DNA from: Paraescarpia echinospica
Lineage: Eukaryota; Annelida; Polychaeta; Sabellida; Siboglinidae
Assembly (NCBI GenBank): GCA_020002185.1
Contig: CM034539.1
Location: forward strand, 2,560,777 to 2,624,776
DNA: 64,000 nt
Reading direction: 5' to 3'
Positions 1 to 11,059 of the stretch are shown piece after piece. Numbering within the stretch: position 1 is the first letter of the stretch; the number at the start of each line of letters is the position of its first letter. The notes beneath the pieces are model-generated. The model was given only the letters and a program-made list of their open reading frames with translations. It was not told where the DNA came from and did not search any database. A program made the position numbers and the translations under genes.

Positions 1-261
1 CGCGGTCCCCGCTACTTAACCTCCTTTACTACTCACATATATACCGATACCAGAAACTTGGAATATTCTTCAGATGTGGCGATTCCAATGGCCGTTGTGA
101 CAGTGAGCCTGATTACATTGGTTCTAGTTCTAGTTGTTTCCAGCACTCGGCAACGTTCTATTAACTGACTAGTCTGTATATATTGTGGTTATATGTTATG
201 AGGTCTCATTCAACTAGTCAGCCTTTTTCAGAATATTATCGCCAAGCCGACCTTTCTATAT

Positions 262-520
262 GCTGGCACTGAGGGTGGTCACTGTCAGGGTGCTTGTCGT
301 CCTCAGTGGTTCTTTTACGTCCCAAATTGAAACGGGACCGACATTAACGTGATCTCCGAGTCACGAGGGATACACAATCCCCAATGTTGAGAGCCAGGTT
401 TTTACACCAAATATTCCATACCTGCCGGGTCCGGGTATTGAACTCGGGACGCCGGCATGTCAGGCGGATGTGCTTATCACTACACTATCGCGCGCCCCCT
501 ACACTATCGCGCGCCCCTTG
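262..520 (-). repeat. tRNA-derived SINE
   Basis: Read on the minus strand, the head carries an A-box-like stretch (TAGTGTAGTGATAAGCAC) and a B-box-like stretch (GAGTTCAATACCC) about 35 bases later, the layout of a tRNA-derived SINE promoter. A body of roughly 200 bases follows toward lower coordinates. The head is preceded by two tandem copies of a short tacactatcgcgcgcccc-like unit (about 484-518). It lies just upstream of the truncated LINE that begins near 600. Boundaries are approximate; the SINE family is not identified. Confidence 0.6.
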
Positions 521-618
521 AAGGTGTGGATGACATTCCTGAGAGAAAAGTTATTTATTTTAAAGTGAATTCATGTGGACAATACCTCATCGACCGTTTA
601 ATATAATTAAACTGTTGC

Positions 619-840
619 ATGCTGAACGGTCGCGGTTCGTCGATAAACGACTTCACATCTGTTTCAACCAAAGGTTTGGCTGTCGTTGATTATGGCCTTA
701 TACCGCATGAGCGTTTAGCGTCGTTTACCGACTTTAAAATAACTTCGGCACGAAATATATTTAATGACACACGAGACCATCCCAGACCACTCGATATTGA
801 CATGGGTTTTATTCCTGGATTGCATGGAATACTACGATAA
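619..840 (+). pseudogene. LINE endonuclease C-terminal fragment
   Basis: The peptide contains SSINDFTSVSTKGLAVVDY and IPHERL, a pattern typical of the C-terminal part of LINE apurinic-type endonucleases, just before the usual SDH motif. The frame breaks around 770-840, where the SDH-like end would lie. It is the upstream remnant of the LINE whose reverse transcriptase follows at 1385. Confidence 0.6.
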
Positions 841-946
841 TACAGATCCGAACCCCAAAATCCCATGTACAACGGGATATAAATTAGAAGGCATTGACCA
901 GTAATTTATCGATGACGACACAACATAAGAACACTGTGTTACTCTC

Positions 947-1168
947 ATGCAGTTCATTCAAATATCTAATTTAACACAACAACATCTGAACAATGTATAT
1001 GATAGTTTCTGCGAACATGTTAAAACGGTGATGGAAGAAAAACTTCAAAAAGTGATTCATGTAAACCACTCAGTGCACGGTAATAAGTGCAGGCGGATCA
1101 AGAAACAATGGTGGATAAAGGAACTCACTCAACTACGGAATAACCTCACAACAAGTGAACAATTGTGA
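947..1168 (+). pseudogene. LINE linker region between endonuclease and RT
   Basis: The frame reads with KKQWWIKELTQLRNNL, the WW..EL..LR pattern common in the stretch between endonuclease and reverse transcriptase of LINEs. It ends in a stop at 1166-1168; further fragments of the same region continue in other frames up to about 1380. Confidence 0.5.
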
Positions 1169-1384
1169 ATTAAGGGCGATTAACAAAATAAACCGCACCT
1201 GAAAGCGGAAATGAAGGTAGCCCAGAAACTGTTTGATAGGCACGTGCAAGCTGCCAAACGCAAAGTATGATGTCAACAACAAGAAAAACTACTTGATCTG
1301 CCGTCATATGATCCAAATGCTTTCTGGAAGCATATTGAAAAATTAGGGATAAAACAAGAACGCATCCATGATATACAAATTAAA

Positions 1385-2938
1385 GTGATGCTAGAGGACG
1401 GCTCCACATCCATTGATCAAAGAGTGATATTACGTAAATGGAGAACTGACTTTCACACTTTGCTGAACCCGGTCAATTACAAACAAACAATTGACTCTCA
1501 ACCGCCAGTAGAGACCCACTCACTGGGTCACAATGACCACCTTGATGAGCCTATCTCTAAGGAGGACATTCGCCTGGCCTTAAACAAGGCCAAGAAACAC
1601 AAAGCGTTGGGTGATGATAACATCCCAGTCGAAACGCTAGTCAATGAAAATGTCATAGACTTCCTTTACGAACTATTTAATCAATGTTTTAACAACAGCA
1701 TGGTTCCTGAAGCATGGCGTCGGGGCATTGCAACCCCGATACCCAAGTGTTGTACATCTGACCCACGAGTGCCATTGAACTATACGGGAATTACGTTTAG
1801 TTCCCATAAAATATGCTGCTTTATTTTAAATGATCGTCTTATATCGTGGGTAGAGGGCAACAACCTTTTGTGTGATGAACAAAATGGGTTTAGACCAGGT
1901 CGCAGTTGTCTCGACCACCTATCTACCATTACAAACATAATCAATACTAAAAAGAAATGCCGACAGCAAACGTTTGCATGTTTCGTAGATTTTAGTAACG
2001 TTTATGACCGTATCAATAGAAGTTTCCTCTGGAACAAAATTAGGAACTTCAACATACAAGGGAAAATGCTTGAGGCTTTGAAATCATTATATGTTGATCA
2101 CAAATGTTGTGTTAGGGTCAACAACTTAAAGTCTGACTGGTTCAATGTTGAATGCGGGCTTAAGCAGGGATGTGTTATATTACCTATCATGTTCAATGTG
2201 TTTATAAACGATTGACCAGCTGAATTGAAAGGCACGGGTAAAGATGTTAAGATCGGAGACGAAATTGTTACAATGTTAGCATACACAGATGACATTGTGG
2301 TGCTGACCGAATCAGCAGAAGAACTGCAGACATTGCTAAATGTTATCTGGAAATGGTGCTATGACTGGGGCATGTCTACTAACAAAGACAAAACTCAAAT
2401 TGTACATTTTTGTAATCCATCGATATCTGAGACTACTTGCGATTTTCTACTAGGTGACCAAAATCGTATCGTAAATAAGTATAAATATTTAGGTTTGATT
2501 TTAACTGAATATCTTGATTATAAGGTGATGGTAAAATCAGTAGCTACTACGGCGAACAGAGCTCTGGGTTTGTTAATGACTAAGACAAAGTGTAATGGAG
2601 GAATGCCTTTTAACTGTTTTACAAAACTATACGATGGTATGGTGCTCTCCATTATTATCTATGGTTCTGCTGTGTGGGGTACAAAGGAATATTCGGTCAT
2701 AAATAGCATACATAATAGGGCCTGTCTATTTTTCCTAGGTGTGGGTAAATATACCCCATCAGCAGCAGTACAGGGTGAAATGGGGTGGAAAACCCCGACT
2801 CACCAACAATGGCTATCTGTTACTAGGCTCTGGTGTCGTTTGATCAATATGGATGTATCTAGAGTGACAAAACGTGTGTTTCTATGGATGATGGAAATGG
2901 CCGTATGTGGGAAACAAAATTGGGGCTATGAAGTATAA
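1385..2938 (+). pseudogene. LINE reverse transcriptase, broken
   Basis: Two same-strand frames, 1385-2215 and 2225-2938, give a near-complete reverse transcriptase. Visible motifs: NGFRPGRSCLDHL (RT finger), FVDFSNVYDRI (usual catalytic FxDFxKAYD, Lys changed to Asn), GLKQGCVILPIMFNVFIND, AYTDDIVVL (usual YADD, Ala changed to Thr), KYKYLGLIL (RT thumb) and YGSAVWG. A stop codon at 2213-2215 and a frame change separate the palm from the YxDD motif. These lesions, with the two altered catalytic motifs, make it dead. Confidence 0.9.
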
Positions 2939-3177
2939 CATCGTTATAATGACTTAAATATGCATAATCTTACTAATATAAGAGACCATGTTAATGCAAA
3001 GGCTATAATAGAACACACAGATGTTTGCTGTTCCTGTAACACATACATATGTTTGCCTGTCTGTATTACAGGAACAGCAATGGCTTCATATTATAAATAG
3101 AGAAGTGGGTAGAAATGGTAGTAGAAATAAACTAAGAACTTGTAAACAGTTCCCAATTTTTTTTTTAACTAAGCATT

Positions 3178-3384
3178 ATGTTAAGAAAATTATGCCTAGA
3201 AGTAATTGATCAGCACTTGCAAAATTTCGATGTGACGTGGCACCAATCAGAATTGAAACTGGACGTTTTGAACGAAATTACCCCCCCCCCTGAAGCTAGG
3301 ACGTGTTATAATTGCACGAATCAAATAGAAAATGAGTTTCACGTTTTAATGAAATGCCCTTTATATTTTAACGAACGAAAATAA
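3178..3384 (+). pseudogene. LINE C-terminal Cys/His segment
   Basis: Contains RTCYNCTNQIENEFHVLMKCPLY, abbreviated here as CxxC...E.E.H.....CP.Y, which is the zinc-binding-like C-terminal pattern of many LINE polyproteins. It is out of frame with the RT above, showing a further break, and supports the call that the LINE runs to about 3.7 kb. Confidence 0.65.
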
Positions 3385-3704
3385 CTAATAGGCTATGCAA
3401 CAATTAATGATCCAGCTTTTTCCAGTATGACTGATCAAGATAAATTTGTATGTTTATTGAGTAATGACAATATAATAAGTAAAACTGCCAGCATCCTCCA
3501 AAAAAATTATGCACACACGATTACACAATACAACAAAATAACGGCACATGTTTATTAAATTAATATTGTTTTTGTTTGTACATTTGTGTTTTTACAAGTC
3601 TCTCATAACTCTTTTTGAGTGGTCTTTGTATACAGTGCTAACTTTGAATGTAATATATTTATTTGTATTGTATTTTAATGCATGTATACGTGGAGTGATA
3701 CTCT

Positions 3705-3998
<294 letters not shown>

Positions 3999-5171
3999 CG
4001 TTATATTTCGCCTAATTAATCCAATAATTAGATTTCCCTGTGAAGCAGCATTGTGTGCTCACAGTAATAATGTTATCTACGTGGTTATCTGGATATGGAG
4101 TTTATAAGAATGGGGATTTGCTAGTTACTGGGGAGGCAACGGCGCTAGGTCGGTATAACCGAGTCAGCTAATTGTCAGCGATAGAACTACCGGAGCGTAG
4201 CCACTACTGCAACGATGCCTGTCGACCTCGAACTCCGGGTCAACTTGTAGAGCAGGAGCGTTGGTGTAAGCAGGCTTCCAAATGGGAGTAGTTGATTGAT
4301 TAAGTTCTCACCAATGGACAACTGTACGTAAGTTACCTCTTGTGAAGGACAGGAGCGTCTCTACAACTATATTAAATTAAACAGGGCTTGATTTATAGGT
4401 AGTACAAGACCGCGGCGTGTTTGACGGCTGTAGGTATGCATGTGGACGAAGGTGTTATTACTCTCAGTGGTGGGGGTCACTCACCGAGGGAAGTTTTAAT
4501 TGTATTTATCCAAAGTGTACCTGTAGTATTGTCAATCCATTCGAAAATCTATCTGGTTCAAATTGTGTTCCAATATAGTGATTTAATTAAAGTGTCTTAA
4601 TTAAATAATGTTGTCTGCGTGACGAAGGGCACACGCGTTGATTGCCTGCTTTCCGTTAGTCACCTGTGACTTCGACCCGTCCCCTGGGTTCACACGAGTC
4701 TCTTCAACAATTCATGTTTAATAATTAATTTTCGCGATCATGGTACCACTGCAGTAATGCATTCAGTAACATAAGTAGGCGATTTACCTGGTGTGAGGAT
4801 TACAAACATTTAGCAAATAATCTGATCGTTGTCAGTTACCATAATTATTATATAATTAATACACCAAGTGGCCATGGTAACTACACACTGCTTCAACTGG
4901 TGACGGCAGAACTGGATATTCTATAGACATATGTAATGTTTCTTTAAGGCATGCAGAAAAATAAATAATAAACATTATAATAAATAGTAATAATAATAAA
5001 GAAATAGGAGAGTTTTGTTCGAAAATTATGAACAGTGTAGTTTAAACTATAAAATTACACGTGGACCAGAAAGTGTGGACGACTCATATTCGGGTGTACC
5101 CCCCCCCGCTATAAGATTCGACGACTCCACAAAGCCAAATTCAGGTGTGTGTGGTGGGGGGGGGTGAGCGT
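3999..5171. other. No recognised gene
   Basis: AT-rich sequence with a GC-richer block at about 4110-4260 that looks like part of an unidentified repeat. No convincing coding region or RNA gene was seen. Confidence 0.4.
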
Positions 5172-5299
<128 letters not shown>

Positions 5300-5494
5300 T
5301 TACGCGTAGAATGTGATTAGGATGACGTGGTACGGTTGATTACAATCACAGGATATAGAAGCTTAAACTAGAACAAGAGAGTATATGATGTTAATACCAT
5401 AACAGTTTAATCAATAATGTCAAGATTATTGTCAATTTCTGAAAAAAATGCTGCATTTTACAAAATGTTTCATAAAACATAAACAGCTACGTAT

Positions 5495-6209
5495 TTCTTG
5501 TAATTCTTGTATGGCCTTCTTGAAGAACAGTGTGGCGTTGACTATCTTTATCTTGTAGTCGGGATTGGCTCCGCCGGCCATGAGCGCGAACGTATCCCTG
5601 CTGCACACCAGACGTATATTGACTCTACGCCGTTGATGCGGAATTGATACTGGAGGAACAGGTCCACGTGGACACGACCCATCATGTCGACCATGCGATT
5701 CCCAGCGATCTTTTTAGTCTGGTGACGAACTCTGCGTTGGCTGCATCGCCGGTTGTCTATTTCAACGGATTCCATGCGATTGCCCGTGTCCTTGTTCCAC
5801 ATCTGACTCGTCAGTTGCGTCTCCTTGGCATCGACCCCATAACTCAGCGGCGTCTCTATGTCGAGGGAGTCACGAGAGTTCCGTTCAGGTAGATGTCGAC
5901 CTGACTGAACAGCGAATGGAGCCAGCTATTCATGGGACCGACGAGATCGGCGGCGTCGTCATCGGCTCCTTCGGCACGGGTCACCTTCACTTGAACGTGT
6001 AGCATCGTGCTGACGAGATCCAGGTAATCGTCATCGACGAATTCTATCGATCCGCCCGAGTCGAGCGAAAACATGGTTTGATATCGTACCGTGTGACTAT
6101 CGATGATGCTGGTCTGAGTCGGAGACACTGTGAAGAGATCGAGTTCGCTCTTGACTCCCTCACATGATTGTTTATGCACGAAAGCCATCGTCGAATATGT
6201 CGGGCTCAC
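5495..6209 (-). pseudogene. F54H12.2-like (capsid-like) protein, broken
   Basis: The N-terminal part starts at 6209 and reads about 115 residues, including KSELDLFTVSPTQTSI, DDYLDLVSTMLHVQVKV and SWLHSLFSQVDIYLNG, the hallmark of proteins annotated as 'F54H12.2-like'. A frame change follows near 5860. Downstream, other frames contain GRVHVDLFLQYQFRINGVE and, further, ALMAGGANPDYKIKIVNATLF, in the family's expected order. The sequence stops being recognisable near 5495, so the C-terminal half is missing. A double jelly-roll capsid role is my inference from element context; it is not shown by the sequence. Confidence 0.75.
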
Positions 6210-6547
6210 GTTTCCTCGACGACGTGCGTGTCTTCGTCCGTCTCCCGGCTGTACTGACTCGTTTCATGGCGGGTGCGCGTCTTATACGCTTACGCGGTTG
6301 CACGCCAGGGGTCAAGACGTCGCTCACCATGTCCCTACCGGCAGCGGTGACACGATGTTTGGCGGCCGGGATCTGGCGGGAGAGCCGGCAACGTATCGTT
6401 GTGAAAGCCTAGAATGCTGGTGAGCATATCCCCTGCGAAGACGGTATTCGGTAGCACTACGCCGTTATCTTATGTGTTATGGTACTGTACCTCAATGTTG
6501 CCCTTCCCTCTCCTGCCACGCGACATAGGGCGGCTTTGATCGTGCGG

Positions 6548-6840
6548 ACTAGTGTCCAAGGATCCATATGTGTCCAGTCTCGATCCTGTTTCTCTTCGTG
6601 ACCATGGACCACACGTTCGTCGTCTCGTCGATTGGGAGCGGTACAGCGAACCACGCGTCATTTTCTATCACGTTGTACCAATTGTGCGGGTACTGTATCT
6701 CCACCAGTCCGCAATCCCACCGACCCTACAAGGTGAGACGTTGTAACAGCGTTGTGATGTAGTGAGTCAGCGTGTTGTCGGAGTGCGTATGCATGGAAGC
6801 AGTGCTAAGCAACGTCAAATAGAATTCACTCGTCGTCATG
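6548..6840 (-). pseudogene. Conserved unknown protein of the F54H12-type element
   Basis: From an ATG at 6838-6840 the frame reads SEFYLTLLSTASM, then an in-frame stop (6727-6729 region), then LVEIQYPHNWYNV. I recognise this EFYxTLPS...VGLxEIQYPxxW layout from uncharacterised proteins that sit beside F54H12.2-like genes in invertebrate genomes. It lies directly between the membrane protein and the capsid-like gene. Function unknown; a virion or accessory part is a guess. Confidence 0.6.
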
Positions 6841-6854
6841 CTGCTGTTGCTGTC

Positions 6855-7121
6855 TCATCGTTGGCTGGGTAGCAGGTAACCCAACGAACTGCTCAACAGG
6901 GCCGTCCACAGAGTCGGATTCCCGTGACCGATCGATAGGTTGTAGATGCAGACCAATATGACCATGTACAGGACGACGACCTGAAACACGATCTCCTCTT
7001 TGGGACACGCGGTGCCGACGATGTGCCACGGAGTCCTGTCTTTCAGTGGCGGAGAGTCGACTTCGTCGTCTTCGTCGGTAACGGAGACCACCTGCGTTGT
7101 CGTCTCGTCCGTTATGGGCAT
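6855..7121 (-). CDS. Small single-pass membrane protein of the element
   Basis: An open frame of 88 residues. The first 30 residues are acidic and Thr-rich. Residues about 40-62 (KEEIVFQVVVLYMVILVCIY) are a hydrophobic membrane-spanning segment, and the end reads LWTALLSSSLGYLLP. The same layout, an acidic N-terminus, one membrane span and a final LWTALLSSxxGYLLP, recurs in short proteins found next to F54H12-type integrase genes. It is the only gene here without an obvious break, and sits between the integrase and the unknown protein. Function unknown. Confidence 0.6.
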   Translation of the reverse strand: MPITDETTTQVVSVTDEDDEVDSPPLKDRTPWHIVGTACPKEEIVFQVVVLYMVILVCIYNLSIGHGNPTLWTALLSSSLGYLLPSQR

Positions 7122-7148
7122 TCGAGTGAACGCGTGGCGGACACGTGG

Positions 7149-7835
7149 CTAATATGTATAGTCGACGAGGGCCTTGGCATCGATACAGCTGTTGAATTTC
7201 AAAGGGTATCCGAACCATTTCACCAACACCTCCCTTCGCCTACCCACCTTGCGTCGCTCCACTATCGATTCAACGCGGTTCAGTTTATCAACCGGAACCG
7301 TCACCTTCCGCAACTCCGGTTCGTAGAAGGTTCCGTCCAGAGTCTCACTGAGATCGTCCGTCAAGCGGTAAATGAGACGAGCGGATCGGACGGATGCACC
7401 TCGCGTATCATGAATATGTCCTCGGTCCAATTCGCTATGTAGCCTTTATCGAAACGTCTCTTGACGCAAGTGATCCGGCATGTGGTACTTGGGCACACCC
7501 TTGCCGTGCCGACTGCTGTGCAAGCGCTGCCACAGCTCTTCCTGATTCGACGCAGTCACCTGCGCCGGAGGCATGCCGATGCTGCGGTGGGGGGGTGTCG
7601 TAGGAGATCGGCCTGCCACTGTTGGTTCCGTCCTCCGACGACAACGCGTCTCCTCTTGAAACGAACTCTTACCGGCTTGTGTATGGCATATGTGTTCTGT
7701 TCTCATAGCCATTGCTCGACGAGCTTCCTCGGTACACGCTCGATAGGTCGGAAGATGGTGCGGCGCAAAGACTCGATTCCCCCGTAACTTCCGACTTTGG
7801 CGGGGTTGATGTAGACTCCCTGCAGCTGTTTGCAA
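7149..7835 (-). pseudogene. F54H12.3-like integrase with chromodomain, internally deleted
   Basis: Several frames on the minus strand together show an rve-type integrase. An N-terminal piece reads GVYINPAKVGSYGGIESL (7703-7835), followed by an in-frame stop just after EQWL. Next comes GGRNQQWQADL with the first catalytic Asp of a DDE core. Then the sequence jumps within a few codons to HRSIGMPPAQVTASNQEEL, which normally lies well past the catalytic Glu. So the core with the second Asp and the Glu is deleted. The C-terminus (7149-7430) reads GTFYEPELRKV and VLVKWFGYPLKFNS, a chromodomain-like end typical of F54H12.3-type integrases. Confidence 0.8.
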
Positions 7836-8089
7836 CGCCCAACCATGGTAGACGAGTCAGATAGTCGATGGTAATCGCGCCAACAATTTGAAATCCGTCG
7901 TAAGCGATAGCTGGAAAGAGATAATGCCGACTGTCCCGTGGATCTAACATTGTATTGGTGACGATGGTGACCATTAGTCTTCGTCATTGCTGTCACCGGA
8001 CACAGTCTTGGAGACTCCAGTGACTGACATGTCAGACGTCGGTGTGACATGCGGATGTTCAAATACTCCAAAGGTAAGTAAGCAAGGTA

Positions 8090-10200
8090 AGTCTGTATCA
8101 CCATGTAAAGTAACTAGGAAGGCATCATTTCAGCCCACCTTTCCAGCAACAGTTAGATCTATTAGATTTGACATCAAGTATGGAACCAGTATTAAATGCA
8201 CTTCTACTGACCCCACACACTATAATTACATGCCACCTTTATGTTAGATAGATTAAATATTACAGAAAGTAAACAAAGGTGGAGCAAAAATTGTGCGCGA
8301 TTATGGATCTTATTCAGTGAAAATTATTAGAATTTAAAAAAATCCATGCTGGCAAGGTCATCCAAGATCAAATAAGGAATGGAATTGACAGGGCAGAACA
8401 ATACAATTGCTTGACAATATTTGCCATTTCACAAAAATCAATTACACCAATTTGTACACATTGTTCTGGACCGTGCTGAAAATGAGATAGTCCTGATATC
8501 CAATTTGTATAACGTGTGTGGAGCGCAGTAGCGCAGCGGTAAAAGCTCCGGACTCTCGACAGAGAGAACGCGGGTTCGAATCCTGTGCAGCGATGTCGAA
8601 CCTTGCGCAAGTTCGTTTACTCTACGTTGCTTCAGTTCACTCAGCTGTAGGAATATAGTCTGTCGTGGATATTTGTGTACGAATAGTCTTTGCGTATTAA
8701 TTGCAGAATGGCTGAATGCTTCCTAGAGAAGTCGAGATGGTGTTCGATTGAACAGGTCTGAGTAAAGTAAAGTAAAAAGCGTTTTGAGCAGTCCAGAGGA
8801 GTGATATTGCGCTATATAAGAACTTACCTTTTAGTTTAATGTTAAACACCAAATTTAATGATAGTGAATTTGTTTTATATTATGCATAAAATATATCATA
8901 TCAGACTTATTTGGGTGAACACATTTTGTAATAAATTGGCAAATATTAAAGAATGGCAGCTGATTTTGATTATACCTGTGGGATGCTATGGTGGAACCTA
9001 TTTCAATGACAGTTTGCAAGTAACTGATCCAGATGGAGGTAAAAGTGTTGTGTATTGTAATCACATTACACTGGCAATATATTCATTATACTTTGATATT
9101 GTAACTGGTGCAGACACTCTTTGGTGGGGAATACCAGATACAGTTAAGACCATATTTAGAAATGTGGCGCAAAATTGTGAAAACCAATTCCTTTATATAA
9201 CATATGTCACCAGCCTGGTGGTAATGTCAATACTAGTACGCATAATTGCTCAAATCTCTGTGCACCTAATTATCCATTACAGACATGTTCATACTGTCTG
9301 TGGTGTTTCAGTAATTGTAACTGCTACAATAGCATGTTTATACCGGAAAGGTTTAAATGGTCTTGCTAGTCTTAATTCACAACTTCAATCAGAGGATATT
9401 GCTTTTCTGTAAAACATATCATTTTATTCAAATTTTTTGAGACTGGTGATCATGCAGTAGATTATTACAAGCACAATCAATGTGAATATTCTATTACAGA
9501 AACAAATTACTCTTCCAAGCAGTAACCATCATAGTGTTCCAATAAGAATAGCAATAAACAAAATTATATGCCTAAGCAAGCTACTAACATTAACCATCAT
9601 ACTCCAAGTAATACCGCTGCCAATAACATTCGTAGCAGAGGGCAACAAATTAGAACCATACATTCTTCCCTTTAAAATATGAGGAGTACTGAGACATCAC
9701 TCTTTCTTGATTGTGCAAACATAGCCACTCATATAATCAATAAGCCTCTGGTTCTTGGTGCCGGAACAAGATAGGTGAAATCCACTCTTGCTGACAAATA
9801 ATATAATAGAAAATCAGTTCAGGTTGATTGTCGAATGTGAAAATGTGCATTATTTAAACACATCTGTAGCATTACGAGTTCGAACATGCATTGATAGAAT
9901 TCTTCTGAGTGCATGGTGCTACTAATTTAGCCAGATTTCAAAATCAATTACACTCTTCCACATTAGGAGTAACATAACAGGTGGAGGTAATGTTTTCAGG
10001 GGTGTAAAGTCCTTACTGCAAAGCTTTCACAAGGCAACTACATCAGAACTACAGCAGGCTGAAAGGGACACTTACTTAAACTGCTTCATGATCGTAATAA
10101 AACTGTAGTATACACTTTCTTTCCTGGTCGTCCATCAAAAAGTCATCCTCATAAATCAGGTTTCAGTTGGAAGGTGAAAGAGGTGAAATGTGCATGACCC
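8090..10200 (+). other. Unidentified coding-like relic, split by a SINE
   Basis: Several plus-strand stretches look like former coding sequence: a 184-codon frame at 8858-9412 with two hydrophobic stretches near its end, another at 9482-9682, and shorter fragments to about 10150 (for example RVRTCIDRILLSAWCY). A Cys/His-like piece, TPICTHCSGP, occurs near 8435. A SINE sits in the middle at about 8517-8850. I do not recognise the protein. It may be an old mobile-element gene; splice signals are not convincing. Confidence 0.3.
8517..8850 (+). repeat. tRNA-derived SINE
   Basis: The head shows an A-box (TAGCGCAGCGGTAAAAGCTC) and a good B-box (GGGTTCGAATCC) separated by about 35 bases. A body follows, ending with GCGCTATATAAGAACTTACC, a tail form often seen in SINEs. 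It interrupts the coding-like relic on either side. Confidence 0.75.
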
Positions 10201-11059
10201 ACCGGCGTGTGGATATGCTTTGCCTTTTCACCAGCCCATGTCCAAGTTACGGGAACATATCAACCACAGAGTGTTATATTTATCTCAATAGTCACGTCTA
10301 ATTTGTGGACGAATACATACAACTACGACTTGTGTGATAAAACTATATTATACGTCAGTTATTACAAAATATAGCACATACCATGTCCTACAAACTGATA
10401 CCCATAAATATTTTGTTCATTGAAAAAAAGAAAGATATATTATGCATACATATATATTGTTCATTGGATAGAATAATTATATTACCTATACAAGTGTCAT
10501 GTTGTTGTAATTTTTCCATATGTCATTGATGATGTGAATTTGAAAAAAATAGCTTTATTCCACCACGTAAATACAAGTGTCTGTTGTCTATCCAGTGCCT
10601 CCGTATACACTCTATGTCTGCAGTAAGATCAGTTCCTTTATAAATTACGAATGATATAAACTCTATATTTCACCCCTGCTACACCTGTTTATTCGAAATA
10701 TATCCCACAATCTTGAGATTTTGCAGTTCGGCCTTGAAATATTTCCACGAAAAATTGGCTAGCTAAGTCAAACGCAGGTTTGATCAGTTTACGTTTACGG
10801 AAGTAGTCAATAGTTTGAATACACCCTGAAAGCTGCAAACAATAATATTTATATGACCAATTCTCAAAACATGTTCACTACATGAAAAACATAACATGGT
10901 CATAACTATAATCTTGTTCACGTTTTAAGACGGCAACACTGAAGTTTAGTACAATGTCAACATGATGTCGATGCTGGCTCAAAATAATCACAGTGATAGA
11001 ATAGTCAACAATGACTTATCACTATATGTACCGCGGATGCGAAGGATTGCCTATCTAAC

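Larger units (their letters stand above)
5495..8000 (-). mobile_element. Decayed F54H12-type (integrase plus capsid-like) DNA element
   Basis: Four recognisable coding relics lie in the same orientation within 2.5 kb: integrase (7149-7835), small membrane protein (6855-7121), conserved unknown protein (6548-6840) and capsid-like protein (5495-6209). The C. elegans neighbours F54H12.3 (transposon-derived integrase) and F54H12.2 are the name-giving relatives; this pairing is known across invertebrates. I infer a Polinton/Maverick-like or related virus-like DNA transposon. The region is richer in CG dinucleotides than its surroundings. No terminal repeats were seen, no DNA polymerase remains, and every gene is broken, so this is an internal fragment of a dead element. 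Confidence 0.75.

Noticed and set aside
6130..6423. Plus-strand open frames at 6.1-7.8 kb
   Set aside because: They are antisense to the capsid-like, unknown and integrase relics, whose motifs are on the minus strand; CG-rich DNA keeps many frames open.
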